Assembly (NCBI GenBank): GCA_002483265.1
Contig: DLHO01000025.1
Location: forward strand, 62,001 to 126,000
Direction: 5' to 3'
Length of the DNA stretch: 64,000 nt
DNA from: Flavobacteriales bacterium UBA7666
GTDB lineage: Bacteria > Bacteroidota > Bacteroidia > Flavobacteriales_D > Crocinitomicaceae
The translations under genes were made by a program, and so were the position numbers. The notes beneath the pieces were generated by a model. The model did not search any database, was not told the origin of the DNA, and worked only from the letters and a program-made list of their open reading frames with translations. Within the stretch, counting starts at the first letter, position 1. Every line of letters begins with the position of its first letter. Positions 35,132 to 44,693 of this stretch are shown piece by piece.

Positions 35132-37381
35132 ATGATACAAAAGGCTTATTTGCTTCTTTTGATGAGTGTTCTGAGTGGTCTGGCGACTGCTCAGGATACT
35201 TTGTATATTAAAGACGGAGCGGGGACAGCTGTGCCGTTTGCACAAGTCGCAATTCAGGGAATGAATGCGAAAAAAATAAGTTATGTTCAATCAAATGAAC
35301 AAGGAATTTTAGTCGTTCCGAATTCAATCTCTTTGAATGAACAACGATTGATTATCCAAGTCAATACAGATGGTTTTCATCAGGAAACTGATACCGTTTT
35401 AAAAGGAAAGAGTCATCAGGTAAAATTGAAAACCAATACCAAAGACATTGGTGAAGTTGTTATTACCGGGCAATTGGGAGCAGGTTCCTTAACCGGTTCT
35501 ACGAATAAAGTGAAACTGATCGACAGAGCCACCATTGAAGCAAAAGGAGCAGTGAATTTGAGAGATTTATTGCAAAATGAATTGAATATTCGCGTCAGTC
35601 AGGATCAGGTTCTGGGAAGCGGCATGTCGATGCTGGGAATTGGAGGAGAAGGAGTAAAAATATTAATAGATGGCGTTCCGGTTATTGGACGCCAAAACGG
35701 AAATATTGATTTGAGTCAGATCAATTTATCGAATATTGAACGAGTGGAAATCGTTGAAGGTCCGCTCAGTACCAACTACGGAAGTAATGCCATGGCAGGT
35801 ACCATTAATTTGATTACAAAAAAGCCGAAAAATAAAGGCTACGATATAAACTTAGGAGCTTTCTACGAAACGGTTGGGAATTACAACCTGAACTTGGGAG
35901 TGACTTCACGCATTAAGAATCATTCCATTTCCGCTTACGGAGCCAGGAATTTTTTTGATGGCTGGACACCCGGAGATAAAGCAATTGAATTTCCAAAGAA
36001 AGAATTAGCAGATTCCGGCAGATTCCAGCAGTGGAAAATGAAAGAACAGTATCTGGGTGGATTGAAATATTCCTACAGATTCAAAAAAGTAGAATTGATT
36101 CCCTCATTAGACTTGTTCCGCGAGAAAATTGTGAATAGAGGATATCCGCGTGCACCTTACCAAATTTCCGCATTTGATGATGAATATATGACCAACCGTC
36201 AGAATGCCGGATTGGAAGTAATTGCTTGGTTGAAAGCAAATCTGAAACTGGATGTTCAACTCAATTATTCCAATTACAAACGCATCAAGAATTCCTATCT
36301 GACAGATTTAACAACCCTGGATCGCAAATTATTAGCGAATACAGAACAAGATACCTCGCGTTTCATTCTGTATTTTAATCGGGTAACGCTGACAAGAAAT
36401 AATATGGATCGAAAATTCAACTACGAAGTTGGATACGATATCAATTACGAAGAAGGATTTGGTAACCGAATTGAGAATAAACGAAAAGAAATCGGAGATT
36501 ATGCGGTTTTTGGAACCTTCAATTGGGCTCCCTGGACCTGGTTAAATCTGAAGCCGGGACTTCGATTTACCTATAATTCTTTGTACAAGGAAGCATTTAT
36601 GCCCGCATTGAATGTGAAATTGGGTAAGAAAAAACACATTCTTCGCGGAAGTATTGCTTCCGGATTCCGTTCTCCTTCAATCAAGGAACTGTACATGGAA
36701 TTCGTAGATATCAATCACAACATTCACGGAAATGCGGATTTGAAACCTGAAATAGCAAATCATGTTCAAGGTTGGTACAACTTCAATTGGGAGCCGAAGA
36801 AATTCACTTTCGGATTTGAATTGTCCGGATATTACCAGGACATTCACAACCGCATTAGTTTGTCGCAATCTGCAGATGGGGTGAATTATAGTTATTTCAA
36901 CATCGATCAATTCTATGCAAGAGGAGTTCAATCAGTAGTGAAAGTCGGTCAAAAGCAATGGAATGTAAGTGCAGGATTTAATTACATCGGTACAGCCTCC
37001 AATTATTCGGCAGGTCGGTATACCTATTCTCCGGAATTGGTTTCCAACGTTTCTTATCAGTTGAAAAACGGAACAACGAAGTTTAGCGCCTTTTACAAAT
37101 ACACCGGAAAAGTAGTTGCTTACTTTGTTAATGAAGATGCATCCATTACGCAGTCTTTTATTTCAGATTACAATTTATTGGATTTGCAGGTTCAGCAATG
37201 GTTCCTGAAGAAGACATTAAGTGTTTCATTGGGAGGTAAAAACCTGTTGAACGTTACAAATATCAATGCAGGTAGCGGAACGAGTGGCGGTGCACATACT
37301 TCTACTAGCGGAACAGCACCCGTTGCTTGGGGAAGAAGTTTCTATCTGAATATAACTTATCTGATAAAATCAAAGCAATGA
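35132..37381 (+). CDS. hmuR: TonB-dependent hemin receptor
   Basis: This 749-residue outer-membrane receptor imports heme with energy from TonB. It has a signal peptide (about 1-20, ending ATAQ), a carboxypeptidase-like N-terminal domain (about 25-100), the plug domain (about 110-225, containing INLSNIERVEIVEGPLSTNYG) and a 22-stranded barrel. The barrel contains SGFRSPSIKELYMEF and ends in an aromatic-rich last strand SFYLNITYLI. It begins three bases after hmuS and its stop overlaps the next start (ATGA). Confidence 0.92.
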   Translation: MIQKAYLLLLMSVLSGLATAQDTLYIKDGAGTAVPFAQVAIQGMNAKKISYVQSNEQGILVVPNSISLNEQRLIIQVNTDGFHQETDTVLKGKSHQVKLKTNTKDIGEVVITGQLGAGSLTGSTNKVKLIDRATIEAKGAVNLRDLLQNELNIRVSQDQVLGSGMSMLGIGGEGVKILIDGVPVIGRQNGNIDLSQINLSNIERVEIVEGPLSTNYGSNAMAGTINLITKKPKNKGYDINLGAFYETVGNYNLNLGVTSRIKNHSISAYGARNFFDGWTPGDKAIEFPKKELADSGRFQQWKMKEQYLGGLKYSYRFKKVELIPSLDLFREKIVNRGYPRAPYQISAFDDEYMTNRQNAGLEVIAWLKANLKLDVQLNYSNYKRIKNSYLTDLTTLDRKLLANTEQDTSRFILYFNRVTLTRNNMDRKFNYEVGYDINYEEGFGNRIENKRKEIGDYAVFGTFNWAPWTWLNLKPGLRFTYNSLYKEAFMPALNVKLGKKKHILRGSIASGFRSPSIKELYMEFVDINHNIHGNADLKPEIANHVQGWYNFNWEPKKFTFGFELSGYYQDIHNRISLSQSADGVNYSYFNIDQFYARGVQSVVKVGQKQWNVSAGFNYIGTASNYSAGRYTYSPELVSNVSYQLKNGTTKFSAFYKYTGKVVAYFVNEDASITQSFISDYNLLDLQVQQWFLKKTLSVSLGGKNLLNVTNINAGSGTSGGAHTSTSGTAPVAWGRSFYLNITYLIKSKQ

Positions 37382-38337
37382 GAAAAGTACTTTTAATCGC
37401 GATGATTCCCATTTTAGGCGCATGTTTTAAAAAGGAAATTCCGGTTGAGAAACCTGTTTCAGGAGCAACAACTACTCAGGTGGAATTAGGAGGGAATTAT
37501 GCCAACCAGATTTATTATGATTTGGAAACGAATACCATGATCCGACAAAATAACCGCGAGGTTTGGGATCTGGCATTTGAAGCCGGAGATAATGGATTCC
37601 ATATTTTGTTGAATGAATCACGAATCATGGCTGCGGCACTTTCTGCTGAAACAGATATCAATGCTCTGACTTCTGATGCCGGATTAACGTATACCTGGGA
37701 TCTTCACACAGGGAATTTAGATTCTACTGCAATTGGAGATTGGCAAAGTTTGGGTAAAGTCTACACAATTGATTTGGGAACAGCACTAACGGGTGCAAAC
37801 TTAGGCAAGAAAAAACTGAAAGTGATTTCTGTTAGTACTGCCGAATATCAAATCCAATTTGCTGATTTGGCTAGCTCATCCATCCAAACGTTTACCATTC
37901 CAAAATCCACAACAGCAGGATTTACCTATTTCTCTATGACGGGAAGTGGGTCTGTTATAGACATTGAACCCAATAAAGAAACATGGGATTTGATATTCAC
38001 AGCTTATTGCCACGTTTTCGACGAACATACACCTTATTCCGTGGTGGGAGTTTTATCCAATCGCTATGGAGTGAAAGTGCAGGAAGTAACGGTTCCGTTT
38101 GCAGACCTAAATCATTCAGATATCGTAGAATCTGCATTTGAAGACCGCATCAATGTCATCGGATACGACTGGAAAACCTACGATTTTGACAACGGAACTT
38201 ACCTTGTAAGCAGCAATCGAACCTTTGTTGTAAAAACCATCCTTGGACGTTATTATAAACTGCGTTTTGTAGATTACTATGATGTAAACGGAGTGAAAGG
38301 TGCTCCAAAATTCGAATTACAGGAATTGATACCTTAA
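37378..38337 (+). CDS. hmuY: HmuY-family heme-binding lipoprotein
   Basis: This 319-residue lipoprotein has a signal peptide MRKVLLIAMIPIL and a lipobox LGAC with Cys16. The HmuY-like domain is visible as REVWDLAFEAGDNGFH, ETWDLIFTAYCH and INVIGYDWKTYDF. The ATG at 37378 overlaps the hmuR stop (ATGA); a longer frame from 37327 would bury the signal peptide. It is the second HmuY of the operon, with a different anchor from the T9SS-sorted first. The lipoprotein probably stays on the outer membrane beside HmuR while the first captures heme farther out; that division of labour is inference. Confidence 0.85.
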   Translation: MRKVLLIAMIPILGACFKKEIPVEKPVSGATTTQVELGGNYANQIYYDLETNTMIRQNNREVWDLAFEAGDNGFHILLNESRIMAAALSAETDINALTSDAGLTYTWDLHTGNLDSTAIGDWQSLGKVYTIDLGTALTGANLGKKKLKVISVSTAEYQIQFADLASSSIQTFTIPKSTTAGFTYFSMTGSGSVIDIEPNKETWDLIFTAYCHVFDEHTPYSVVGVLSNRYGVKVQEVTVPFADLNHSDIVESAFEDRINVIGYDWKTYDFDNGTYLVSSNRTFVVKTILGRYYKLRFVDYYDVNGVKGAPKFELQELIP

Positions 38338-38455
38338 ATTGAAAATGGAGAATGTAAAATTGAGAAGGTGGGATTTGCCTTGTTGGGTCGATTAGAGCAG
38401 ATATTGGAGTAATTATCTTTTCAATTCTGAATTTTCAATTTTCCATTCTTTTCGT
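38335..38455. repeat. Inverted AATTGAAAATGG-type repeat before hisS
   Basis: ATTGAAAATGGAGAATG on one side and GAATTTTCAATTTTCCATTC on the other form an imperfect long inverted repeat between the heme operon and hisS. Related words occur at 13970-14090. It may act as a weak bidirectional terminator. Confidence 0.5.
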
Positions 38456-38465
38456 CAGAAAAAAG

Positions 38466-38473
38466 TAACTTTG
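38466..38473 (+). promoter_or_regulatory. Likely -7 element of hisS
   Basis: TAACTTTG matches TAnnTTTG and lies 17 bases before the ATG. The -33 region has no clear TTG. Confidence 0.5.
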
Positions 38474-38490
38474 CCGCAAATTCATTCACA

Positions 38491-39861
38491 ATGGCTCAAA
38501 AACCGGCAATCCCAAAAGGAACAAGAGATTTTCTACCAGATGAGGTAGCTCGCCGTACGTATATTTTCGACACGATCCGGTCGGTTTTTAAAACCTACGG
38601 ATTTGCACCGATTGAAACACCTTCATTCGAACTTTCTTCCACTTTATTGGGGAAATATGGGGAAGAAGGAGATCGCTTGATCTTTCGCATTCTGAATTCA
38701 GGTGAGAAAATGAAAAAGGCCGATTTGGAAGCCTTACAATCGGAGAATTTGGCACGCTTTGCAAATTCATTGGCTGAAAAAGCATTGCGTTACGATTTAA
38801 CGGTGCCTTTTGCTCGTTTTGTCGTGCAGCATCAAAATGAATTGTCGTTTCCGTTCAAAAGATATCAAATTCAGCCCGTTTGGAGAGCAGATCGTCCGCA
38901 ACACGGCCGTTATCAGGAGTTTTACCAATGTGATGCCGATGTCGTTGGTTCGGATTCCTTGTTGTATGAAGTAGATTTCGTTCAGATCTTTGACCAGGTA
39001 TTGACGAATTTGCAGATTCCCGGATTCACGATCATGATCAACAACCGCAAGATCCTTTCAGGAATTGCGGAAGTATCCGGAGAAAGCGATAAATTGATTG
39101 ATATAACTGTTGCGATCGATAAACTGGATAAAGTAGGAGAGGAAGGCGTAATTAAAGAACTCAAAGAAAAAGGAGTTTCCGAAAAAGCCATTGAAATCAT
39201 TTCTCCTTTGTTTCAGATTACAGGAAGTAATGAAGCGCGCTTAGATCAAATGAAATCCTTCCTGAAAGATTCTGAAATTGGGTTGAAAGGAATCGAAGAA
39301 TTGGAATTTGTCTTGAACCAAACAACCGAATTGGGATTGGAACGTGCAAAAGTGGTATTCGACGTGACACTTGCCCGTGGATTGAACTATTACACCGGAG
39401 CTATTTTCGAAGTGAAAGTAAACGATGTGAAAATGGGATCCATTTGTGGTGGTGGACGCTACGATGATTTAACAGGATTGTTCGGACTTTCGGGACTTTC
39501 CGGTGTTGGAATTTCGTTTGGTGCAGATCGCATCTACGATGTATTGAATGAATTGAACCTTTATCCCGAAGATACCAATGCAGGCTTGACTTTGTTATTT
39601 GCCAATTTCGGAGACAAAGAAGCTGCTTACTGCATGAAATTGACTAAGAAATTGCGTCAGAATGGAGTAGATTGTGAAGTCTACCCAAGTTCAGTAAAAA
39701 TGCAAAAGCAATTTAAATACGCAGATAACCGAAAAGTAAAATACGTTGCATTGATTGGTGAAGACGAACTAACCAAAGGGTTGTTGCAGATCAAGAACAT
39801 GGAATCCGGTGAACAGAAAGCAATGACGGAAACTGAATTGCTTCAATTTTTTAAAGCTTAA
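38491..39861 (+). CDS. hisS: Histidyl-tRNA synthetase
   Basis: This 456-residue class II synthetase joins histidine to tRNA-His. Motifs include the N-terminal PKGTRDFLPDE, motif 2 with KRYQIQPVWRADRPQHGRYQEFYQCD, the histidine-specific GLNYYTGAIFE and GGGRYDDLTGLFG, and a C-terminal anticodon-binding domain (about 360-456). It is followed six bases later by hutH, so a histidine-using and a histidine-degrading enzyme share a transcript. Confidence 0.97.
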   Translation: MAQKPAIPKGTRDFLPDEVARRTYIFDTIRSVFKTYGFAPIETPSFELSSTLLGKYGEEGDRLIFRILNSGEKMKKADLEALQSENLARFANSLAEKALRYDLTVPFARFVVQHQNELSFPFKRYQIQPVWRADRPQHGRYQEFYQCDADVVGSDSLLYEVDFVQIFDQVLTNLQIPGFTIMINNRKILSGIAEVSGESDKLIDITVAIDKLDKVGEEGVIKELKEKGVSEKAIEIISPLFQITGSNEARLDQMKSFLKDSEIGLKGIEELEFVLNQTTELGLERAKVVFDVTLARGLNYYTGAIFEVKVNDVKMGSICGGGRYDDLTGLFGLSGLSGVGISFGADRIYDVLNELNLYPEDTNAGLTLLFANFGDKEAAYCMKLTKKLRQNGVDCEVYPSSVKMQKQFKYADNRKVKYVALIGEDELTKGLLQIKNMESGEQKAMTETELLQFFKA

Positions 39862-39867
39862 TCGAAA

Positions 39868-41352
39868 ATGGATCATTTTATCATAGATAATCAATGGGTT
39901 TCCTTAGAGAAACTGGACGAAATAGTAGCGTCGAATGCGAAAATTGCAATCAGTGAAGATGCAAAATCAGGAATTATCAAATGCCGCACTTACTTAGATG
40001 AAAAAGTGGCTAAAAGTGATCGTTTGATCTACGGAGTAAATACGGGGTTCGGGAGTTTGTGCGATACGGCCATTTCAACTGAGGATTTAGAACAATTGCA
40101 GCGAAATTTAGTTCTTTCCCACGCATGTGGAATGGGGGAACGCGTTCCGGAAGAAATTGTCAGAAGATTATTGATTCTGAAAGTAATGGGGCTTTCCCAT
40201 GGGGCTTCAGGAGTTCAATTGGAAACGGTAGAACGTTTGGTTTTCTTCTACAACAACCACATTCATCCTGTTGTTTTCCAACAAGGAAGTTTGGGGGCAT
40301 CAGGAGATTTAGCTCCTTTGGCACATTTGGTATTGCCACTTTTGGGTGAAGGAACCGTAATGTTTGAAGGAACGGAATACACTTCTAAAGAAATCAATGA
40401 ACGTTTTGGTTTAGAAACCATTGCTTTGAGGTCGAAAGAAGGATTGGCATTGTTGAACGGAACCCAGTTCATGTCGGGTTATGCTTCTTATGCCATTTCT
40501 CATGCACGAAAATTGTGGAAACAATTCAATGAAGTGGCATCTATTTCCCTGGATGGGTATGACGGTCGTAAAGAACCGTTCGGAATTCAGGTAAATGAAA
40601 TTCGCAATCAGGTTGGTCAAATTAAAACAGCGGAAATCTTCAGAGCATTATTGGCTGACAGTGAATTGGCAAACAGGGAAAAAGCACATGTGCAGGATCC
40701 TTATTCATTCCGCTGTATTCCGCAGGTTCACGGCGCTTCTTTCGATACGATTGAACACTGTGCAACAATTGTGGAACGCGAAATCAATGCCGTGACCGAT
40801 AATCCAACTGTTTTCCCGGATGATGACATCGTTGTTTCGGCAGGAAATTTCCACGGCCAGCCGCTGGCTTTGGCAATGGACTTTTTAGCAATCGCTTTGG
40901 CTGAAATGGGAAGTATCAGCGAACGACGCATTTACAAATCCATTTCAGGAACACGCGATTTACCGGCATTTTTGGTGGCAAAACCAGGGTTAAACTCCGG
41001 TTTCATGATCACACAATATACCTGTGCTTCGATTGTGAGTCAAAACAAACAATTGTGTACACCGGCAAGTATTGATACGATTGATTCTAGTAACGGACAG
41101 GAAGATCATGTTTCCATGGGAGCCAACGCTGCTACGAAACTGTTCCGCATAATTGACAACTGCTATTCGATCCAGGGAATTGAGATCTTGCATGCATGTC
41201 AGTCATTGGAATTCCGCAGACCGGCAACATCCGGAAAACGTCAGGAAGAGATATTTGCTAACTTTAGAGAAAAAGTTCCTTTTGTGAAGGAAGATGGTTA
41301 TATGCATCCATTAATGCAGTCAAGTAAAGAATTTGTAAAAAAAGGAATATGA
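39868..41352 (+). CDS. hutH: Histidine ammonia-lyase
   Basis: This 494-residue enzyme removes ammonia from histidine to give urocanate, the first step of histidine breakdown. The self-forming MIO cofactor comes from Ala144-Ser145-Gly146 in GSLGASGDLAPLAHL. Other family features are YGVNTGFGSL and the substrate-site loop SGTRDLPAFLVAKPGLNSGFM. The later Hut genes are not in the window. The stop overlaps the next start by four bases (ATGA). Confidence 0.95.
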   Translation: MDHFIIDNQWVSLEKLDEIVASNAKIAISEDAKSGIIKCRTYLDEKVAKSDRLIYGVNTGFGSLCDTAISTEDLEQLQRNLVLSHACGMGERVPEEIVRRLLILKVMGLSHGASGVQLETVERLVFFYNNHIHPVVFQQGSLGASGDLAPLAHLVLPLLGEGTVMFEGTEYTSKEINERFGLETIALRSKEGLALLNGTQFMSGYASYAISHARKLWKQFNEVASISLDGYDGRKEPFGIQVNEIRNQVGQIKTAEIFRALLADSELANREKAHVQDPYSFRCIPQVHGASFDTIEHCATIVEREINAVTDNPTVFPDDDIVVSAGNFHGQPLALAMDFLAIALAEMGSISERRIYKSISGTRDLPAFLVAKPGLNSGFMITQYTCASIVSQNKQLCTPASIDTIDSSNGQEDHVSMGANAATKLFRIIDNCYSIQGIEILHACQSLEFRRPATSGKRQEEIFANFREKVPFVKEDGYMHPLMQSSKEFVKKGI

Positions 41353-41873
41353 GTGAAGGTTATACTGAATTAGAACAGAATCAGGAAGAAAATAAAAAAA
41401 GACCTGTCTTACTCACGGTGCTCTGTATTTTGAGTTTTATAGTAGTTGGGTTTGGGTTATTAGGAGTTTTATTTTCCCTGATAGGAGGCGAGCCAACGGA
41501 AGATCAAATTATGGAAACATATAATTTGTCGATCAATTTTGCAAATGATATGAGAGACAAACAAGTCATTTGGCTGGCTGAAGCGATAGAACAATCTGCG
41601 GATTTAGTAGTGTACCAACAGCATCGTTTTTGGTTGGTTTCATTAGTGAACTTGGTGATGTACGCGACAGGATTTATTGGAGTTTTATTTATGATTAAAG
41701 GGAAACGATTAGGATTCCATTTGTACATCATTTACTGTCTGATTGGTGTTGGAGGAATGTTCTTGATAGCTCCTTCGAATTTGATTTCAGTGCCTTCGAT
41801 CATTATGAGCTTGATCTTTTCCGGACTCTTCGTTTTCTTGTACAGCAGGAATTTAAAGTGGATGAATAAGTAA
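41349..41873 (+). CDS. Membrane protein of unknown function
   Basis: This 174-residue protein has four hydrophobic segments (about 20-42, 93-113, 120-139 and 145-165) after a short charged N-terminus. A periplasmic or cytoplasmic loop of about 45 residues separates the first and second. No family was recognised. It overlaps hutH by four bases and is probably translated with it. A terminator lies about 100 bases downstream. Confidence 0.65.
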   Translation: MSEGYTELEQNQEENKKRPVLLTVLCILSFIVVGFGLLGVLFSLIGGEPTEDQIMETYNLSINFANDMRDKQVIWLAEAIEQSADLVVYQQHRFWLVSLVNLVMYATGFIGVLFMIKGKRLGFHLYIIYCLIGVGGMFLIAPSNLISVPSIIMSLIFSGLFVFLYSRNLKWMNK

Positions 41874-41877
41874 TTCC

Positions 41878-41949
41878 ACTTCGACTCCGCTCAGTGTCCT
41901 TTCATTAGAGCAAAACGATATTACTAAGGTGGCTGAGCGGAGTCGAAGT
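41878..41949. repeat. REP-like inverted repeat with 17-bp arms
   Basis: Perfect arms ACTTCGACTCCGCTCAG (41878-41894) and its complement (41933-41949) flank a 38-base spacer. A diverged extra copy of the right arm with its flank (GGTTGCTGAGCGCAGTCGAA) lies at 42068-42087. Its composition stands out from the AT-rich surroundings, as expected of a mobile or amplified repeat. Confidence 0.85.
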
Positions 41950-41974
41950 CATCTTTTCAATTAATTGATATTAG

Positions 41975-42011
41975 AAGCTCAGTTTGCATATGCAGATTGA
42001 GCTTTTTCTTT
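41975..42011 (+). terminator. Intrinsic terminator after the hisS operon
   Basis: AAGCTCA (41975-41981) pairs with TGAGCTT (41998-42004) around an inner TGCATATGCA palindrome, followed by T-rich sequence. Confidence 0.7.
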
Positions 42012-42097
42012 TACTGTTTTTGATAAAATTTTTCATCCCGATTTCTATCAGTACTCCATTCTTCATTGGTTGCTGAGCGCAGTCGAATTATCAATTA

Positions 42098-42130
42098 CTT
42101 GATAATTAAACCATTTACAATGGATAATTA
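42098..42130 (+). repeat. 33-bp dispersed repeat, copy 2
   Basis: Same unit as at 29119-29151, with three differences in the middle (ATTTACAATG in place of ATTCATAATT). It lies 11 bases after the partial REP-like arm. Confidence 0.75.
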
Positions 42131-42235
42131 ACAGAAATTGGCTACCATTCAGTTCATTTTTGCATGCTTTTAATTCTCCTCAGACGCATTTAACTAAACA
42201 ACTGAACATTTAACAAAACGTATAGTTACTTCATT

Positions 42236-42243
42236 TACATTTG
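42236..42243 (+). promoter_or_regulatory. Possible -7 element of the second M43 protease
   Basis: TACATTTG matches TAnnTTTG. The start codon is about 93 bases downstream, and no TTG lies at the preferred distance upstream. Confidence 0.35.
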
Positions 42244-42335
42244 TTTCATGTGATTTTTAAAAATGCGAATGGGCCCTCGAATTTGAAAGATTCACATCAT
42301 AAATAAATGATGTTCAATCTATTAAACTATTAAAC

Positions 42336-44531
42336 ATGCGCAAAAATTTACTTTTAGGTGCGTTTTCTTTCATCGGAATGATCTCAAGCGGGAATTCATT
42401 TGCACAGGAAACACATTTCAGTTGCGGAATTGATAAGCAACGCCAAAAATTGATTGCTGAAAATCCGCAAATTAAGACAGACTATGAAAAGTTGCTTCAT
42501 CGGTATACTGAAAATCGACTGGTCAATGGGAAATCGGAAACAGTTCGCGTGATCCCAATTGTATTCCATGTCATTCACGAATATGGAGAAGAAAACATAA
42601 GTGATCAGCAGGTTCAGGATGCCGTTCGGATCTTGAATGAAGATTTCGGAAAGCAAAACCAGGATACCATTATTGTTGTTTCACCTTTTGATACGATCAT
42701 TGGAAATGCCCATCTGGAATTTCGTTTGGCAACGTTGGATCCATACGGAAACTGCACGAACGGAATCGAGCATATCTATAATCATCAAACAATTGCGGGA
42801 GACAGTTACTCCAAGCTGAACCAATGGGATCGTGATAAGTATTTGAATATTTGGGTTATTGGAACCATGGATGATCCGGATGTTGCAGGATTTGCTCACT
42901 ATCCGACGGATGTTACCGGAACCGGATTCTGGCGGGATGGGGTGGTAATGGTTCACAGATCTACGGGAAGTATCGAAACAAGTATTCCATACCGATCCAG
43001 AGCGCTGACTCACGAAGTTGGTCATTATTTAGGATTGTCTCATACCTGGGGAAATAACAATGATCCCGGATTGGCAACTAATTGCAGTTTGGATGATGGG
43101 ATCGGAGATACGCCCAATTGTATAGGTGTGGATGAATGTAATTTAGCCGCTAATACCTGCACTGAATCAACCGCACCGGGAAACTACTGGTCTTTTGATG
43201 TAATCGACAATACGCAGAATTTCATGGATTATTCTTACTGTTCGACTATGTTTACCAACGGTCAGGCAGACTTTATGAATAATGTACTTGATCAGATAAC
43301 AAGCGGTCGAAGTAATTTGTATACCGTTGAGAATCTCGAGGCAACAGGAACAACAACTTTAACTCCGGTTACTTGTATTCCGGTTGCAGATTTTTATGTA
43401 GATGCAAATGGTGGAGCAGGTAATACAGGTTCAAACGCAAATGTAATGACAGGATGTGTTGGAGATCCGATTGCATTCAAAGATGCTTCATGGAAAGCTG
43501 GAGTAACTTCCTGGTCCTGGAGTTTTCCGGGAGCAAGTCCGGCAAGTTCAACAAATCAAGATCCAATTGTGACCTATGCTTCACCGGGATGGTATGATGT
43601 GACTTTAACGGTTTCTAATTCTGCCGGATCAGATATAAAAACGGTCAATCAAATGATTTATATTCAAGGTGATTGGGCCGAATATACAGGTCCAAGAATG
43701 GAGGATTTCAATCAAAACGCAAATTTCTGGATTACGCACAATCCGGAAGATAATTATGCTTCATTCAACCGTGTTGCAGCTGGAGGAAGAGGAAATACAG
43801 CTTGTTTCAAGTTGAATAATTTCAAAGATGTTTCAGGTGCTCAAATGTTTACAGAAGATTGGTATTACAATGATCGCCTAGGGAATTCCAAAGATTATTT
43901 AATCTCCCCTGCTATTGATCTGAGAAGTACTTCCAATGTGACTATTTCATTTGATTATGCATACGGCACAAAGGCAAATGCAACTGCTGATATTACCGAG
44001 AAGTTGATCGTTTATTCCTCAAGAGATTGCGGTAAAACGTGGATTCAGAGAGAAATGCTTACCGGTACGAATTTGTTAACAGCAGGTTATGTTGGAAATA
44101 CTGATTTTGTTCCGGATAATGAGCTAGATTGGAAAACAGCTAGCTTCACGTATACACCTACAGCTGCAGATAATAAAACAAAGTTCAAAATTGAGTTTAT
44201 TGCTTCTGATTTCTCTTCTAACTTCTATTTTGAGAACTTCAACATCACAGGGACATTGGGAATAGAAGACAATGGGGTGGTATCGAATATTTCTATTGCT
44301 CCAAACCCGGTTGCTACTGGTTCTGATTTATCAGTTGAGGTTGCTAACTCGGATACTGAAATGAAACTAATAGTGATGGATTTGAAAGGTGCCATTATCT
44401 CAACTACAGGATTTCCAGCATCTTCAGGAGTTCAAACAGTAACTATTCCTATGAATGTTGCAAAAGGATGTTATATTCTTTCAGCTGTTCAGGGAGCTTC
44501 GAAGTCGACACACAGAGTAGTAGTTTATTAA
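42336..44531 (+). CDS. T9SS-secreted M43-type metalloprotease
   Basis: This 731-residue secreted protein has a signal peptide (about 1-23, ending SFAQ). The pappalysin-like catalytic domain carries the zinc motif HEVGHYLGLSH at residues 226-236, with the downstream GDTPNC and the Met-turn segment QNFMDYSYCS. A PKD domain (about 350-445, with SWSWSFPGASP), a MAM/jelly-roll-like region (about 455-645) and a type A T9SS sorting domain (IAPNPVATG to the end) follow. It is smaller than the 2255-residue protease at 18530 and lacks the Ig-like array, but shares the same catalytic family and export route. It should act on extracellular proteins or peptides. Confidence 0.88.
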   Translation: MRKNLLLGAFSFIGMISSGNSFAQETHFSCGIDKQRQKLIAENPQIKTDYEKLLHRYTENRLVNGKSETVRVIPIVFHVIHEYGEENISDQQVQDAVRILNEDFGKQNQDTIIVVSPFDTIIGNAHLEFRLATLDPYGNCTNGIEHIYNHQTIAGDSYSKLNQWDRDKYLNIWVIGTMDDPDVAGFAHYPTDVTGTGFWRDGVVMVHRSTGSIETSIPYRSRALTHEVGHYLGLSHTWGNNNDPGLATNCSLDDGIGDTPNCIGVDECNLAANTCTESTAPGNYWSFDVIDNTQNFMDYSYCSTMFTNGQADFMNNVLDQITSGRSNLYTVENLEATGTTTLTPVTCIPVADFYVDANGGAGNTGSNANVMTGCVGDPIAFKDASWKAGVTSWSWSFPGASPASSTNQDPIVTYASPGWYDVTLTVSNSAGSDIKTVNQMIYIQGDWAEYTGPRMEDFNQNANFWITHNPEDNYASFNRVAAGGRGNTACFKLNNFKDVSGAQMFTEDWYYNDRLGNSKDYLISPAIDLRSTSNVTISFDYAYGTKANATADITEKLIVYSSRDCGKTWIQREMLTGTNLLTAGYVGNTDFVPDNELDWKTASFTYTPTAADNKTKFKIEFIASDFSSNFYFENFNITGTLGIEDNGVVSNISIAPNPVATGSDLSVEVANSDTEMKLIVMDLKGAIISTTGFPASSGVQTVTIPMNVAKGCYILSAVQGASKSTHRVVVY

Positions 44532-44561
44532 TTATCAATTATAAATGGTTTAATTATCAAG
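44529..44561 (-). repeat. 33-bp dispersed repeat, copy 3
   Basis: This is the same unit in reverse orientation, beginning in the stop codon of the protease gene. Its CAAGGGG end starts a long hairpin with CCCCTTGATAATT at 44584-44596, so it could end transcription. Confidence 0.75.
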
Positions 44562-44693
44562 GGGTATCTTTAACAAAGATTATCCCCTTGATAATTTATA
44601 GTTGATAATTCCTTTTACTGTTGATTTATAATTATTTAGCATCGATTTTGATGTTTTCTTTTTTATAAAGGGGGAATAAGTGCTATCTTTGCA

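Larger units (their letters stand above)
41874..42335. other. 462-base intergenic region with repeats
   Basis: No gene was found. In order it holds a long inverted repeat (41878-41949), a terminator (41975-42011), a partial copy of the inverted-repeat arm (42068-42087), the 33-bp dispersed repeat (42098-42130) and a possible -7 element TACATTTG (42236-42243) for the gene at 42336. Confidence 0.7.
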
